Below, in pieces: positions 1-8,589 of a DNA stretch of 64,000 bases (positions are counted from its first letter, which is position 1; each line of letters begins with the position of its first letter). The stretch lies in contig NZ_SUMC01000001.1 of assembly GCF_005047355.1 (NCBI RefSeq), positions 310,001 to 374,000 on the forward strand. Direction: 5' to 3'. The position numbers and the translations under genes are program-made. This DNA comes from Actinacidiphila oryziradicis (GTDB lineage: Bacteria; Actinomycetota; Actinomycetes; Streptomycetales; Streptomycetaceae). The notes beneath the pieces are model-generated. The model did no database searches. It worked only from the letters and a program-made list of their open reading frames with translations, and was not told the DNA's origin.

Positions 1-1
1 C

Positions 2-376
2 GTGGACGAGTCGGTCGGGTATGCCAGGAGCCGCACCGCCTTCGGGCGGCCGATCGGCGCGAACCAGGCGATCCAGTTCAAGATCGCCGACATGGAGATG
101 CGGGCGTACACCGCCCGGCTGGCCTGGCGGGACGCGGCGGCCAGGCTGATCAGCGGGGAGCCGTTCAAAAAGGAAGCGGCGCTCGCCAAGCTCTACTCCT
201 CCGAGATCGCGGTGACCAATGCCAGGGAAGCCACCCAGGTCCACGGGGGCTACGGCTTCATGAACGAGTACCCGGTGGCCCGGATGTGGCGGGACTCCAA
301 GATCCTGGAGATCGGTGAGGGCACCAGCGAGGTCCAGCGGATGCTGATCGCTCGGGAAATGGGTCTCCCGGCGTAG
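2..376 (+). CDS. Acyl-CoA dehydrogenase, C-terminal part (5' end outside window)
   Basis: The reading frame is open at the left edge, so only the last 124 codons or so are present. The visible part is the C-terminal helical domain of an FAD-dependent acyl-CoA dehydrogenase. It starts in the conserved R-x-A-F-G-R-P segment, and near the end has the H-G-G-Y-G-F motif followed by a R-D-S-K-I-x-E-I-x-E-G-T-S-E-V-Q run, the classic family signature that contacts FAD and substrate. These enzymes oxidise acyl-CoA to enoyl-CoA in fatty-acid or branched-chain catabolism; substrate choice cannot be told from this fragment. The first visible GTG is internal to the family alignment and is not taken as the start. 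Confidence 0.93.
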   Translation: MDESVGYARSRTAFGRPIGANQAIQFKIADMEMRAYTARLAWRDAAARLISGEPFKKEAALAKLYSSEIAVTNAREATQVHGGYGFMNEYPVARMWRDSKILEIGEGTSEVQRMLIAREMGLPA

Positions 377-444
377 CGAAGGCCCCTTCCGAAACCGATC
401 CCGAGCACGTTCCGGGCGTAGCGGAGGCGTAGCTTTGACACGCC

Positions 445-464
445 CCTGCCCGATATCGGGCAGG
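445..464. promoter_or_regulatory. 20-bp perfect palindrome upstream of the small gene and glmS
   Basis: CCTGCCCGATATCGGGCAGG is a perfect 10+10 inverted repeat with no loop. It begins 4 bases after a TTGACA hexamer (435-440) and overlaps a CAGGAT hexamer (461-466). Position and zero-loop symmetry fit a dimeric-regulator operator better than a terminator, and no T-tract follows. The 20-bp spacer between the hexamers is too long for a normal promoter, so the promoter reading is weak. Confidence 0.35.
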
Positions 465-504
465 ATCCTTGCAAAGTGCTCCCCTCATCCGTGAGGATCA
501 ACCG

Positions 505-780
505 GTGCTCGAACGCCGTGCGGCCAATGACGATCTCATCGACCACCTGGTGCGGACCACGCCGCTGCAACGCGGCGAGGCCGCCCGGGTCGTCCTGGAC
601 GTCCTGGCGTATTTCGACGAGACGACCGAGGACTATGTCCGGCGCCGCCATCGCGAGCTGCAGTCCGGGGGACTGCAGAACGCGGAGATCTTCGAGCGGA
701 TAACCGAGGAGTTGGCGCACCGCGCGGTCGCCCCGCCGGAGCTCTCACTGCGGCAGTTGCGCCGCATCGTCTACGGCTGA
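505..780 (+). CDS. Small conserved hypothetical protein (about 91 aa)
   Basis: I do not recognise a named family. The protein is charged, almost entirely helical by composition, with no signal peptide or membrane segment. It contains R-G-E-A-A-R-V-V-L-D-V-L-A-Y-F and a C-terminal L-R-Q-L-R-R-I-V-Y-G end. I chose GTG at 505 because GAGGA (493-497) sits 7 bases upstream; a longer TTG start at 469 would overlap the 445-464 palindrome region and lacks a ribosome binding site. It ends 71 bases before glmS on the same strand, so co-transcription is plausible, but nothing in the sequence ties it to amino-sugar synthesis. Confidence 0.7.
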   Translation: MLERRAANDDLIDHLVRTTPLQRGEAARVVLDVLAYFDETTEDYVRRRHRELQSGGLQNAEIFERITEELAHRAVAPPELSLRQLRRIVYG

Positions 781-851
781 GCCGGGAGCCGGACAGGGAC
801 CCGGCACTGAGCCGGGCACTCAAGCATAGGAACCACAGGGAGGGACACCCC

Positions 852-2675
852 ATGTGCGGGATCGTCGGATACATCGGGAAGCGTGATGTCGCCCCGCTGC
901 TGCTGGAAGGGCTGCAGCGGCTGGAGTACCGCGGCTATGACTCGGCAGGCATCGCCATCATCAGGAAAACCCAGTCCGGCACGAGCCTGAAGACCGCCAA
1001 GGCCAAGGGCCGGGTCCGGGAGCTGGAGGCCCAGATCCCCAAGCGGTTCGCCGGCACCACCGGCATCGCGCACACCCGCTGGGCCACCCATGGCGCACCG
1101 AGCGACGAGAACGCGCACCCGCACCTGGACGGGGACAGCAAGGTCGCGATCGTCCACAACGGCATCGTCGACAACGCCTCCGAGATCCGCGCCAAGCTGA
1201 CCGCCGACGGCGTCGTCTTCACCTCCGAGACCGACTCCGAGGTGCTCGCCCACCTCATCGGCCGCTCCCAGGCCTCCACGTTGGAGGAGATGGTCCAGCA
1301 GGCCCTCTCCCGCGTTGAGGGCACCTACGGCATCGCTGTGCTGCACGCCGACTTCCCGGACCGGATCGTCGTGGCCCGCAACGGCTCCCCGGTCGTGCTC
1401 GGCATCGGGGAGAACGAGATGTTCGTGGCATCCGACGTCGCCGCCCTGGTCCGCCACACGCGCCAGGTCATCACCCTGGACGACGGCGAGATGGCCACCC
1501 TCACCGCCGGGGACTACCGCACCTACACCACCGAGGGCAGCCGCACCTCGGCCTCCCCCACCACCATCGAGTGGGAGGCCGAGAACTACGACCTCGGCGG
1601 CCATGACACCTATATGCACAAGGAGATCGCCGAGCAGCCGGACGCGGTCGACCGCGTGCTGCGCGGCCGGATCGACGACCGCTTCGCCACCGTGCACCTA
1701 GGGGGGCTCAATCTGGACGCCCGCGAGGCGCGCGGAGTGCGCAGGGTGAAGATCCTCGGCTGCGGCTCGGCGTACTACTCGGGCCAGATCGGCGCCCAGC
1801 TGATCGAGGAGCTGGCCCGCATCCCCGCCGATGCCGAGCCAGCCAGCGAGTTCCGCTACCGCAACGCGGTCGTGGACCCCCACACCCTCTACATCGCGGT
1901 CAGCCAGTCCGGGGAGACATACGACACCCTGGCGGCCGTCCAGGAGCTCAAGCGCAAGGGCGCCAGGGTCCTCGGCGTGGTCAATGTCGTCGGCAGCGCG
2001 ATCGCCCGCGAGACGGACGGCGGCATGTATGTACACGCCGGGCCCGAGGTCTGCGTGGTGTCCACCAAGTGCTTCACCAACACCGCCGTGGCCTTCGCGC
2101 TGCTCGCCCTGCACCTCGGCCGGGTCCGTGATCTGTCGGTCGCCGACGGCAAGCGCATCATCGCGGGCCTGCGCAGGCTGCCCGGCCAGATCGCCGAGGT
2201 GCTGGGCGACGAGGAGCAGATCGCCAAGCTCGCCGCCGAGTACGCGAACGCCAGGAGCATGATGTTCGTCGGCCGGGTGCGCGGCTATCCGGTGGCCCGA
2301 GAGGCCGCACAGAAGCTCAAGGAGGTCTCCTACGTCCACGCGGAGGCATATCCGGCCTCGGAACTGAAGCACGGCCCGCTCGCGCTCATCGAGCCCGAGG
2401 TCCCCACGGTCGCGATCATTCCCAACGACGACCTGCTGGAAAAGAACCGCGCGACGCTGGAGGAGATCAAGGCCCGCAGCGGCCGGATCCTCGCCATCGC
2501 CCACCAGAAGCAGGAGACCGCCAACCACACGATCACTGTGCCTGCCAACGAGCCCGAGCTGGACCCGATCCTGATGGGCATCCCGCTGCAGCTGCTCGCC
2601 TACCACACCGCGCTCGTCCTCGGCCGGGACATCGACAAGCCGCGCAACCTCGCCAAGTCGGTCACCGTGGAGTAG
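852..2675 (+). CDS. glmS: Glutamine--fructose-6-phosphate aminotransferase (isomerising)
   Basis: GlmS makes glucosamine-6-phosphate from fructose-6-phosphate and glutamine, the first committed step to UDP-GlcNAc for peptidoglycan. The 607-aa length is standard for the family. The start M-C-G-I-V-G-Y places the catalytic Cys at position 2, which fixes the start; an AGGGAGG ribosome binding site precedes it. The N-terminal class II glutaminase domain carries Y-R-G-Y-D-S-A-G and H-T-R-W-A-T-H-G; two SIS sugar-isomerase domains follow (around 290-420 and 460-590), with S-Q-S-G-E-T-Y-D-T and the C-terminal K-P-R-N-L-A-K-S-V-T-V-E. S. coelicolor has two glmS genes; the adpA-linked position suggests this is the second copy (SCO2789 type). 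Confidence 0.97.
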   Translation: MCGIVGYIGKRDVAPLLLEGLQRLEYRGYDSAGIAIIRKTQSGTSLKTAKAKGRVRELEAQIPKRFAGTTGIAHTRWATHGAPSDENAHPHLDGDSKVAIVHNGIVDNASEIRAKLTADGVVFTSETDSEVLAHLIGRSQASTLEEMVQQALSRVEGTYGIAVLHADFPDRIVVARNGSPVVLGIGENEMFVASDVAALVRHTRQVITLDDGEMATLTAGDYRTYTTEGSRTSASPTTIEWEAENYDLGGHDTYMHKEIAEQPDAVDRVLRGRIDDRFATVHLGGLNLDAREARGVRRVKILGCGSAYYSGQIGAQLIEELARIPADAEPASEFRYRNAVVDPHTLYIAVSQSGETYDTLAAVQELKRKGARVLGVVNVVGSAIARETDGGMYVHAGPEVCVVSTKCFTNTAVAFALLALHLGRVRDLSVADGKRIIAGLRRLPGQIAEVLGDEEQIAKLAAEYANARSMMFVGRVRGYPVAREAAQKLKEVSYVHAEAYPASELKHGPLALIEPEVPTVAIIPNDDLLEKNRATLEEIKARSGRILAIAHQKQETANHTITVPANEPELDPILMGIPLQLLAYHTALVLGRDIDKPRNLAKSVTVE

Positions 2676-2700
2676 CCGCAGAACGGGGCGCAGCGGCCTG

Positions 2701-3222
2701 TCAGGGGATAACGATGACGGGCCGCTGCGCGCGCCGCGCCAGCCGCCCGGCCACCGAGCCGAAGATCTTGCCGATGATCCCGTGGGTGCCGCCGACCACG
2801 ATCGCGTCGGCCTCGTACTCGCGGCCGACCTCCTCCAGCTCGTGGCAGATGTCACCGCCCCGTTCGACGAGGATCCACGGCACCTCGGCCAGATGATCGG
2901 CACATGCCAGCTCAAGGCCCAGCACCTCGGTGCGGTGGTCCGGCACATCGACGAAGACCGGTGGCTCACAGCCGGCCCACACCGTGGCCGGCAGCCGGTT
3001 GGCGACATGCACGATGATCAGCGCGGAGCCGGATCTGCGGGCCATGCCGATCGCGTAGGCGAGCGCACGCTCACTGGAGACGGAACCGTCGAAACCGACA
3101 ACGACCCCGTGCCGGAACGCGGGATCGCAGGACGCGTGCAGCTCAGTGGCCGCCTCGGGTACCGCCGCCGGATCGGCGAGCGGCTTGCCTTCGGCGGGCT
3201 CGGGAAGCTCGTAACCGGCCAT
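2701..3222 (-). CDS. Universal stress protein (UspA family)
   Basis: A single UspA domain of 173 aa. After a proline- and glutamate-rich N-terminal 40 residues comes V-V-V-G-F-D-G-S, the usual first strand and loop. The C-terminal G-G-T-H-G-I-I-G-K-I-F-G-S-V-A matches the G-2x-G-9x-G(S/T) nucleotide-binding pattern of ATP-binding Usp proteins. Its client or signal is unknown. The frame is open much further upstream to 3543, but the extra part reads as non-coding, so I place the start at ATG 3222. It converges with glmS with 25 bases between stops. Confidence 0.87.
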   Translation of the reverse strand: MAGYELPEPAEGKPLADPAAVPEAATELHASCDPAFRHGVVVGFDGSVSSERALAYAIGMARRSGSALIIVHVANRLPATVWAGCEPPVFVDVPDHRTEVLGLELACADHLAEVPWILVERGGDICHELEEVGREYEADAIVVGGTHGIIGKIFGSVAGRLARRAQRPVIVIP

Positions 3223-3959
3223 GATGGGTTTCTCGGCGAAATCGGCACTGGGACCGATGGGCGGACATGACAGCGGGGGCCGCGGGACCAGCCGTTTCCG
3301 ACCGGTAAGGGGCTGCCCTTCCCGCTGGCTCCAGGGTACGGCGCGCAGGCACCTGTGCACAGACGCATCTGGTGCTTCACAGCCTCCGCTTACCCCAAAG
3401 TTCCCAGGAGGATGCCGGAGCGTGGCGTGGAACGCAATGCCTGGCCATGCAAAGGCAACGACCTGCCACAAATCCGACAATTCACCTCGCTTCGCCCGTT
3501 GAGGACCATGTCCGCCTCCGGCCATATCCGGAATCGTCCTCACCCCCTACGGGCAAGCAGGGGCGCACGCGCCCATGCTCCATGCGCCGGGGTGCGCGAC
3601 GGGGCGCTGACCTGGGCCATAGGCTGGGCTTCCAACCTTTTTCAGCCAACTTCTCACCGCAGTACGCCCGTTGGGAGGATGTGCCTAACCTGTCCGCGTT
3701 ACCGGCAAGGATGGCGACTCAGGGGGCGCGCACCCCCCGTGCGCCCCCACCAGCAAAGGAAGGCGCACTTCACAGCGGGCCCGTCGAATGAAACGCTTCG
3801 TGATCGAATGCTTCACGCCATGTGGCCATGTCGACATAGCGGCAGGTGGTGAACTTGCCCCTACAGCCCCACCGGACACAGTAGATTCGATCTTGAGCAA
3901 CACCCGGGGGAGATGTGCAGGACCGAGAGGACGAGACGACCGAGGGGGGCTTGAGCTCC
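3223..3959. other. Long intergenic region carrying the usp and adpA promoters
   Basis: A 737-bp divergent non-coding stretch, lower in GC than its surroundings in places. Long untranslated or regulatory regions upstream of adpA are normal in Streptomyces. AdpA is known to bind TGGCSNGWWY and to act on its own gene. On the reverse strand the segment 3811-3820 (CTTCACGCCA as read on +) matches this in 9 of 10 positions, and TGGCCATGTC at 3823-3832 in 8 of 10. With so degenerate a motif these are only suggestions. I see no convincing gamma-butyrolactone-receptor box and no credible ORF. Confidence 0.45.
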
Positions 3960-5357
3960 ATGAGCCAGGAGTCCAGGACCAGCACGGCGACAACGGACAC
4001 GACCGCGGTGACGCCCATGGGCACCCCGGTGTCCTCTGTACCGTCCGCTGTCACATCCGCCACTTCTGCCGCTTCGGCTTCTGCCGCTTCTGCAGTTTCA
4101 ACCATTTCCGCCACTTCCGGCGCCCTCCCGGCGTCCCGCGTCGTCCCCCGCAAGCTGTCCGCGCGGCGCCGCCAAGAGGTCGTCGCGGTCATGCTGTTCA
4201 GCGGCGGCCCGATCTTCGAGAGCTCCATCCCGCTCTCCGTCTTCGGCATCGACCGCCAGGACGCCGGCGTCCCCCGCTACCGGCTGCTCGTCTGCGCCGG
4301 GGAGGAAGGGCCGCTGCGCACCACCGGCGGGCTCGAACTGACCGCTCCGTACGGCCTGGAAGCGCTCTCCCGGGCCGGCACGGTCGTGGTGCCCGCCTGG
4401 CGCTCCATCTCCCAGCCGCCGCCTCTGGAGGCCCTTGACGCCCTGCGTCGGGCCCACGAGGAGGGCGCCCGCATCATCGGTCTGTGCACCGGTGCCTTCG
4501 TCCTGGCCGCCGCCGGGCTGCTGGACGGCCGCCCGGCCACCACACACTGGATGTACGCGCCGACCCTCGCCAAGCGCTACCCGTCCGTCCACGTCGACCC
4601 GCGCGAGCTCTTCGTCGATGACGGCGACGTCCTGACCTCGGCCGGCACCGCCGCCGGCATCGACCTCTGCCTGCACGTCGTACGCACCGACCACGGCGCC
4701 GAGGCCGCCAGCGCCCTGGCCCGCCGTCTCGTCGTGCCGCCCCGCCGCAGCGACTGGGCCAGCAGCCAGCCACGCCACCTCGACAGGTCTTTACCGGAGG
4801 AAATCGGTGGCGACCCACTCGCCGAAGTCGTCGCCTGGGCACTGGAGCACCTCCACGAGCAGTTCGACGTGGAAACCCTCGCCGCCCGCGCCTATATGAG
4901 CCGCCGGACCTTCGACCGGCGTTTCCGGACCCTCACCGGGAGCGCCCCCCTGCAGTGGCTGATCACCCAGCGGGTGCTCCAGGCGCAGCGGCTGCTGGAG
5001 ACCTCCGACTACTCCGTCGACGAGGTCGCCGGGCGCTGCGGCTTCCGCTCCCCCGTGGCCCTGCGCGGGCACTTCCGCCGGCAGCTCGGCTCCTCCCCCG
5101 CCTCGTACCGGGCCGCCTACCGCGCCCGACGCCCCCAGGACGACCTCGACCAGCCGCCCGCCCGCCCCGAATCCCAGCGTCCCGTCGCCCCCCCGCACCA
5201 GCGCCGCCCGCACCCAGGCCCCGGCCACAACCAGGCCCTGGGACACGACAACGCCAAGACCGGCACCGACGCCTACGGCCCCGGCGTGCCCAAGCAGCCG
5301 GTACGCCGCCGTGGCGACACCGGCCCCGCGGACGCCCTCGGCGTCATCCGTTCGTAG
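3960..5357 (+). CDS. adpA: AdpA, pleiotropic AraC-type developmental regulator
   Basis: AdpA (BldH) switches on morphological differentiation and antibiotic genes. The protein has a DJ-1/PfpI (GATase-1-like) dimerisation domain, beginning around V-A-V-M-L-F-S-G-G-P-I-F-E-S-S-I-P and including G-L-C-T-G-A-F-V-L-A-A-A, then a linker and two AraC helix-turn-helix motifs (Y-M-S-R-R-T-F-D-R-R-F and C-G-F-R-S-P-V-A-L-R-G-H-F). An in-frame TTA codon sits in the linker at 4791. The gene lies directly before orn, as in other streptomycetes. I use ATG 3960 with GAGGGGGG upstream; this gives 465 aa, longer than the roughly 400-405 aa usual, because of a low-complexity Ser/Ala/Thr-rich N-terminal stretch. 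ATG 4017 is an alternative start. The C-terminal tail is Pro/Gln-rich and probably disordered. Confidence 0.95.
   Translation: MSQESRTSTATTDTTAVTPMGTPVSSVPSAVTSATSAASASAASAVSTISATSGALPASRVVPRKLSARRRQEVVAVMLFSGGPIFESSIPLSVFGIDRQDAGVPRYRLLVCAGEEGPLRTTGGLELTAPYGLEALSRAGTVVVPAWRSISQPPPLEALDALRRAHEEGARIIGLCTGAFVLAAAGLLDGRPATTHWMYAPTLAKRYPSVHVDPRELFVDDGDVLTSAGTAAGIDLCLHVVRTDHGAEAASALARRLVVPPRRSDWASSQPRHLDRSLPEEIGGDPLAEVVAWALEHLHEQFDVETLAARAYMSRRTFDRRFRTLTGSAPLQWLITQRVLQAQRLLETSDYSVDEVAGRCGFRSPVALRGHFRRQLGSSPASYRAAYRARRPQDDLDQPPARPESQRPVAPPHQRRPHPGPGHNQALGHDNAKTGTDAYGPGVPKQPVRRRGDTGPADALGVIRS
4791..4793 (+). promoter_or_regulatory. TTA codon in adpA (bldA tRNA-Leu control point)
   Basis: The codon is 277 codons downstream of ATG 3960 and exactly in frame, within tct-tta-ccg (Ser-Leu-Pro) between the DJ-1 domain and the helix-turn-helix domain. 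TTA is very rare in Streptomyces and needs the developmentally timed bldA tRNA. A TTA at this inter-domain spot of adpA is a known conserved feature in the genus, so its presence both supports the gene call and indicates translational timing of AdpA. Confidence 0.93.
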
Positions 5358-5477
5358 CGGCCACCGGCGGCACCGGCGGGCCGCGCAGCCGGCCCGCAAG
5401 CCGTACGCAGTCCCGGACCACTCGCGTCCTCGCCCGTATATGCCGGCTCCGGGGCATCGCCCCTTAGGGTGAGACAT

Positions 5478-6080
5478 ATGAACGACCGCATGGTGTGGAT
5501 CGACTGCGAGATGACTGGGCTCTCGCTCGCCCAAGACGCCCTCATCGAGGTAGCCGCCCTTGTCACCGACTCCGAACTGAACATCCTGGGCGAAGGGGTG
5601 GATATCGTCATCCGCCCGCCCGCCGAATCCCTGAGCACCATGCCCGACATCGTGCGCGAGATGCACACCGCCTCAGGGCTCCTCACCGAGCTCGACGACG
5701 GCGTCACTCTGGAGGAGGCCGAGAAGGCCGTCCTCGCCTACGTACGCGAACACGTCGCCGAACCGCGCAAGGCGCCGCTCTGCGGCAATTCCGTCTCCAC
5801 CGACCGCGGCTTCCTCGCCCGGGACATGCCGGCCCTGGAGCAGCACCTCCACTACCGCATCGTGGACGTTTCCTCCATCAAGGAGCTCTCCCGCCGCTGG
5901 TACCCCCGCGCCTACTTCAACAGCCCCGTCAAGAACGGCAACCACCGCGCCCTCGCCGACATCCGCGAGTCCATCGCCGAGCTCCGCTACTACCGCGAGG
6001 CAGTCTTCGTCCCCCAGCCCGGCCCGGACACCGAAACGGCTCGCGCCATCGCCGCAAAGCACGTACTGCCTGCGGAGTAG
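5478..6080 (+). CDS. orn: Oligoribonuclease
   Basis: A DEDDh 3'-5' exoribonuclease of 200 aa that degrades 2-5-nt RNAs and linear pGpG, the last step of mRNA and c-di-GMP turnover. Exo I motif W-I-D-C-E-M-T-G opens the protein; the C-terminal part has N-H-R-A-L-A-D-I (His and Asp of the DEDDh set). ATG 5478 follows AGGGTGAG at a good distance; a GTG 9 bases upstream (5469) is possible. Position between adpA and tRNA-His is the usual Streptomyces order, where orn mutants have developmental defects. In this window it could also finish the product of the EAL domain encoded at 33756. Confidence 0.97.
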   Translation: MNDRMVWIDCEMTGLSLAQDALIEVAALVTDSELNILGEGVDIVIRPPAESLSTMPDIVREMHTASGLLTELDDGVTLEEAEKAVLAYVREHVAEPRKAPLCGNSVSTDRGFLARDMPALEQHLHYRIVDVSSIKELSRRWYPRAYFNSPVKNGNHRALADIRESIAELRYYREAVFVPQPGPDTETARAIAAKHVLPAE

Positions 6081-6197
6081 CCCCGCGGCGCCGCACGCGG
6101 GCCGCGCGGCACACCGCGCGATACGTGGGAGCGGGCACCCGCCCGGACCCTGTACACTTTTCCTCGGCCGGTACGGAGCAGGAGCGGTGCCGGTCTT

Positions 6198-6271
6198 GGT
6201 GGATGTAGCTCAGCTGGTAGAGCACCTGGTTGTGGTCCAGGATGTCGCGGGTTCGAGCCCCGTCATTCACC
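6198..6271 (+). tRNA. tRNA-His (GTG)
   Basis: A cloverleaf can be drawn. Acceptor arm GTGGATG (6199-6205) pairs with CATTCAC, with an extra G at -1 (6198) opposite C73 (6271), the identity mark of tRNA-His. The anticodon loop TTGTGGT has anticodon GTG at 6232-6234, and the T-arm is GCGGGTTCGAGCCCCGT. CCA is not encoded. The acceptor stem has one G-T pair. Confidence 0.96.
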
Positions 6272-6281
6272 CTGAAGAGAA

Positions 6282-6315
6282 CGAAGGCCCGGCCTCCTCG
6301 TAGGCCGGGCCTTCG
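6282..6315 (+). terminator. Terminator after tRNA-His
   Basis: CGAAGGCCCGGCCT and AGGCCGGGCCTTCG form a perfect 14-bp stem with a 6-nt loop, starting 10 bases after the tRNA. It is followed only by a short TCGTTT run, as is common for GC-rich actinobacterial terminators. Confidence 0.85.
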
Positions 6316-6403
6316 TCGTTTCGCGGCGCCGAATGGGAGGACCGCCGGTCCCGGGACCAACAGGTCCCTCCCGCCCGGCGCCGGGCCGCGCGACCCTGGC
6401 TGT

Positions 6404-7147
6404 ATGAACGCGAACACAGAAGACACCGGAACGATCGCTTTCGTGTCAGGAGCGAACAAGGGAATCGGTTACGAGATCGCCCGCGGGCTCGGCGCACAGC
6501 CCGGGACCACCGTGCTCATCGGCGCACGCGACGAGCAGCGGGGCCGGGCAGCGGCCGACACGCTGGCGGCGGAGGGCGTCACCGCCCGCTGGGTGCGGCT
6601 GGACGTGACCGACAGCGGCTCGGCGGAAGCCGCCGCCAAGTGGATCGACGAGGAGTACGGCCGACTCGACATCCTCGTCAACAACGCGGGCATCGCGATC
6701 TCGCGTGACGCACCCAGCGCGACCTCGCCGGAGGTGATGCGGCGCACATACGAGACCAATGTGTTCGGCGTGGTCTCCCTCACCAACGCCATGCTGCCGC
6801 TGCTGCGCCGCGCCCCGGCGGGCCGGGTCGTCAACATCTCCAGCGGCCTCGGATCGGTGGCCCTGGCGAGCGACCCCCAGGGCCCGTGGTGGGAGACCAA
6901 CCTGCTCTCCTACAACTCCTCCAAAGCCGCGCTCAACATGATCACGGTCTCGTACGCCAAGGAACTCCGGGAGTCCGCCATCAAGGTCAACGCCGCCGAC
7001 CCCGGCTACTGCGGCACCGACCTCAACCAGCACCAAGGCGTCCGCACCCCCGCCCAGGGCGCCGCCATTGCCCTCCGGCTCGCCACCCTCCCCGGCGACG
7101 GACCGACCGGCGGCTTCTTCAACGACGACGGCCCCGTCCCCTGGTGA
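6404..7147 (+). CDS. Short-chain dehydrogenase/reductase
   Basis: A classical SDR of 247 aa. The nucleotide-binding S-G-A-N-K-G-I-G lies near residue 11-18, N-N-A-G around 88, the catalytic Ser in N-I-S-S-G, and Y-N-S-S-K (YxxxK) around 180; the protein stops shortly after P-G-Y-C-G-T-D. It resembles carbonyl-reductase-like SDRs that use NADPH and reduce small carbonyls. Substrate unknown. The open frame runs upstream through the tRNA, so the start is set at ATG 6404, the first Met before the Rossmann strand. No operon partner. Confidence 0.9.
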   Translation: MNANTEDTGTIAFVSGANKGIGYEIARGLGAQPGTTVLIGARDEQRGRAAADTLAAEGVTARWVRLDVTDSGSAEAAAKWIDEEYGRLDILVNNAGIAISRDAPSATSPEVMRRTYETNVFGVVSLTNAMLPLLRRAPAGRVVNISSGLGSVALASDPQGPWWETNLLSYNSSKAALNMITVSYAKELRESAIKVNAADPGYCGTDLNQHQGVRTPAQGAAIALRLATLPGDGPTGGFFNDDGPVPW

Positions 7148-7591
7148 AACGGCCCTCACGCCGCCACCCAGGGCCCGCGCGGGCGGCGTCGCGGGCGCGG
7201 GCAGCACCGGCGGAGGCCACCGCGTCAGCCGGTACCGGACCAGACCGTCAGCCCGGGAGATCGGCCCTGATCCAGCCCGGCTGCGGGCCGGCCTCGGCCT
7301 CAGGTTCCGCCCTTCGTGTACGGGCACGGTGCCGGACATGGATCACGCCACCGGCCCGTGGAGCCCGAGCATGCCCGCGCTAAGCTGCGCTTCAGTCATC
7401 GGGAAGATGTGATTCCTCAGGTCAGGCCCTCGATCGGGATGCCAGTCCCGGCCGGGGGCCGTCGTCTGTATGGGGTTGTCGGCGCGACCGTACCCCGACC
7501 GCGCCGCGCCGCGCCGCGACCTGGCCCGCCGGGTCGCGACAACCTCGATCCGCCATGAGGGACCAAGAGGGCCGAGAAGAGGGGCTGACCG
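7148..7591. other. Intergenic region, no gene seen
   Basis: About 444 bp of high-GC sequence between the SDR and the acyltransferase-like gene. Short open frames on both strands have no domain, start signal or codon pattern I trust. A GAAGAGGGG ribosome binding site for the next gene lies at its right end. Confidence 0.5.
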
Positions 7592-8584
7592 TTGGAGAAC
7601 ACGCTGGACCTGCTGCGCTCGGACGAGAAACTCGCCGGGTGGCTCACGCAACTGGAAACCATCGACGCCCCGGAGGTCGATGTCTCCCTGCCGACGGCGG
7701 ACGGCCTGCCCGCCGCACTCCTGGACCTCGCCGTCCCCCACGAGGACATCAATGATCTCGTCGGGCTCCGGGCCGCCGTCACAGGGGACCCCGGACTGCG
7801 ACAGCTGCTGGAACGCTGCGTACGGGCACTGGTGCGAGACCCGGGCCTGGTCGGCGGCGGCCCCGACCTCCCGCCCCTTCCGGCCGATCTGGGGCCGGTG
7901 TGCCGCTACTTCTACGTCTACGTCTTCATCGCGGCACTGCCGCACATCCGGTCCTACCACCGTCAGCACGGCATCCCGGACGACATCTCCCGCCGGACCC
8001 TCGCCGACCTCGGCCGCAACATGGCCGTCCACCGCAGGCGCCGTGGCACCGGCGGGCTGCTCGTGCCGTGGTGGATCAAGCTGCACTTCCGGGGCGAGAT
8101 CTACCAGCTCGGACGGCTGCAGTTCCAGCGCGCGACCCTCGGCGACCGCACCGGACGGGCCGTCGCTGCCGCCGCCCTGCCGCTGGGGCCCGGAGACCTC
8201 AGCCTGAACCTCCACATCCCGGACTTCTCCGGGCCGATGTCGCCAACCGCCTGCGACGAGTCCATCGCCCGTGCCCTGGAGTTCTTTCCCCGGCACTTTC
8301 CGGCAGAGAGCTACACCGTCGCCACCTGCGACTCCTGGCTGCTCGATCCGCAGCTGGGGGAATATCTGCCGGAGAGTTCCAACATCATCCACTTCCAGCG
8401 TCGCTTCCAGCCCGGCTACCCCGTGACGGAGAACGGCGACACCCGCCCGATCAGCTTCGTCTTCGGTGATCCCGGCCTGCCTCTGGACACGCTGCCCCGC
8501 CGCACCTCCCTGGAACGCGCCATCGTCGACCACCTGCGCGCCGGTCGCCACTGGCACGGCGGCAACGGCTGGTTCGAACTGTGA
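7592..8584 (+). CDS. Acyltransferase-domain-containing protein (GNAT-like, two-domain)
   Basis: A 330-aa soluble protein that resembles the actinobacterial family annotated as acyltransferase with an N-terminal DUF5596-like domain and a C-terminal GNAT-like half. Visible landmarks are Y-F-Y-V-Y-V-F-I-A-A-L-P, L-G-R-L-Q-F-Q-R, L-N-L-H-I-P, and near the end T-C-D-S-W-L-L-D-P-Q-L followed by F-V-F-G. The L-N-L-H-I-P and W-L-L-D-P segments are typical of this group. No substrate is known to me. TTG 7592 is used as start because AGAGGGG lies 8 bases upstream. The next gene converges, 5 bases away. Confidence 0.75.
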   Translation: MENTLDLLRSDEKLAGWLTQLETIDAPEVDVSLPTADGLPAALLDLAVPHEDINDLVGLRAAVTGDPGLRQLLERCVRALVRDPGLVGGGPDLPPLPADLGPVCRYFYVYVFIAALPHIRSYHRQHGIPDDISRRTLADLGRNMAVHRRRRGTGGLLVPWWIKLHFRGEIYQLGRLQFQRATLGDRTGRAVAAAALPLGPGDLSLNLHIPDFSGPMSPTACDESIARALEFFPRHFPAESYTVATCDSWLLDPQLGEYLPESSNIIHFQRRFQPGYPVTENGDTRPISFVFGDPGLPLDTLPRRTSLERAIVDHLRAGRHWHGGNGWFEL

Positions 8585-8589
8585 GACGT

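Noticed and set aside
771..1697. Long minus-strand open frame opposite glmS
   Set aside because: Gly/Val-rich shadow translation of a high-GC gene; glmS on the plus strand explains the region fully.
3223..3959. Gamma-butyrolactone-receptor (ArpA-type) box upstream of adpA
   Set aside because: Looked around CCGACCGGTAAGG near 3300; symmetry and match to the receptor consensus were too poor to claim.
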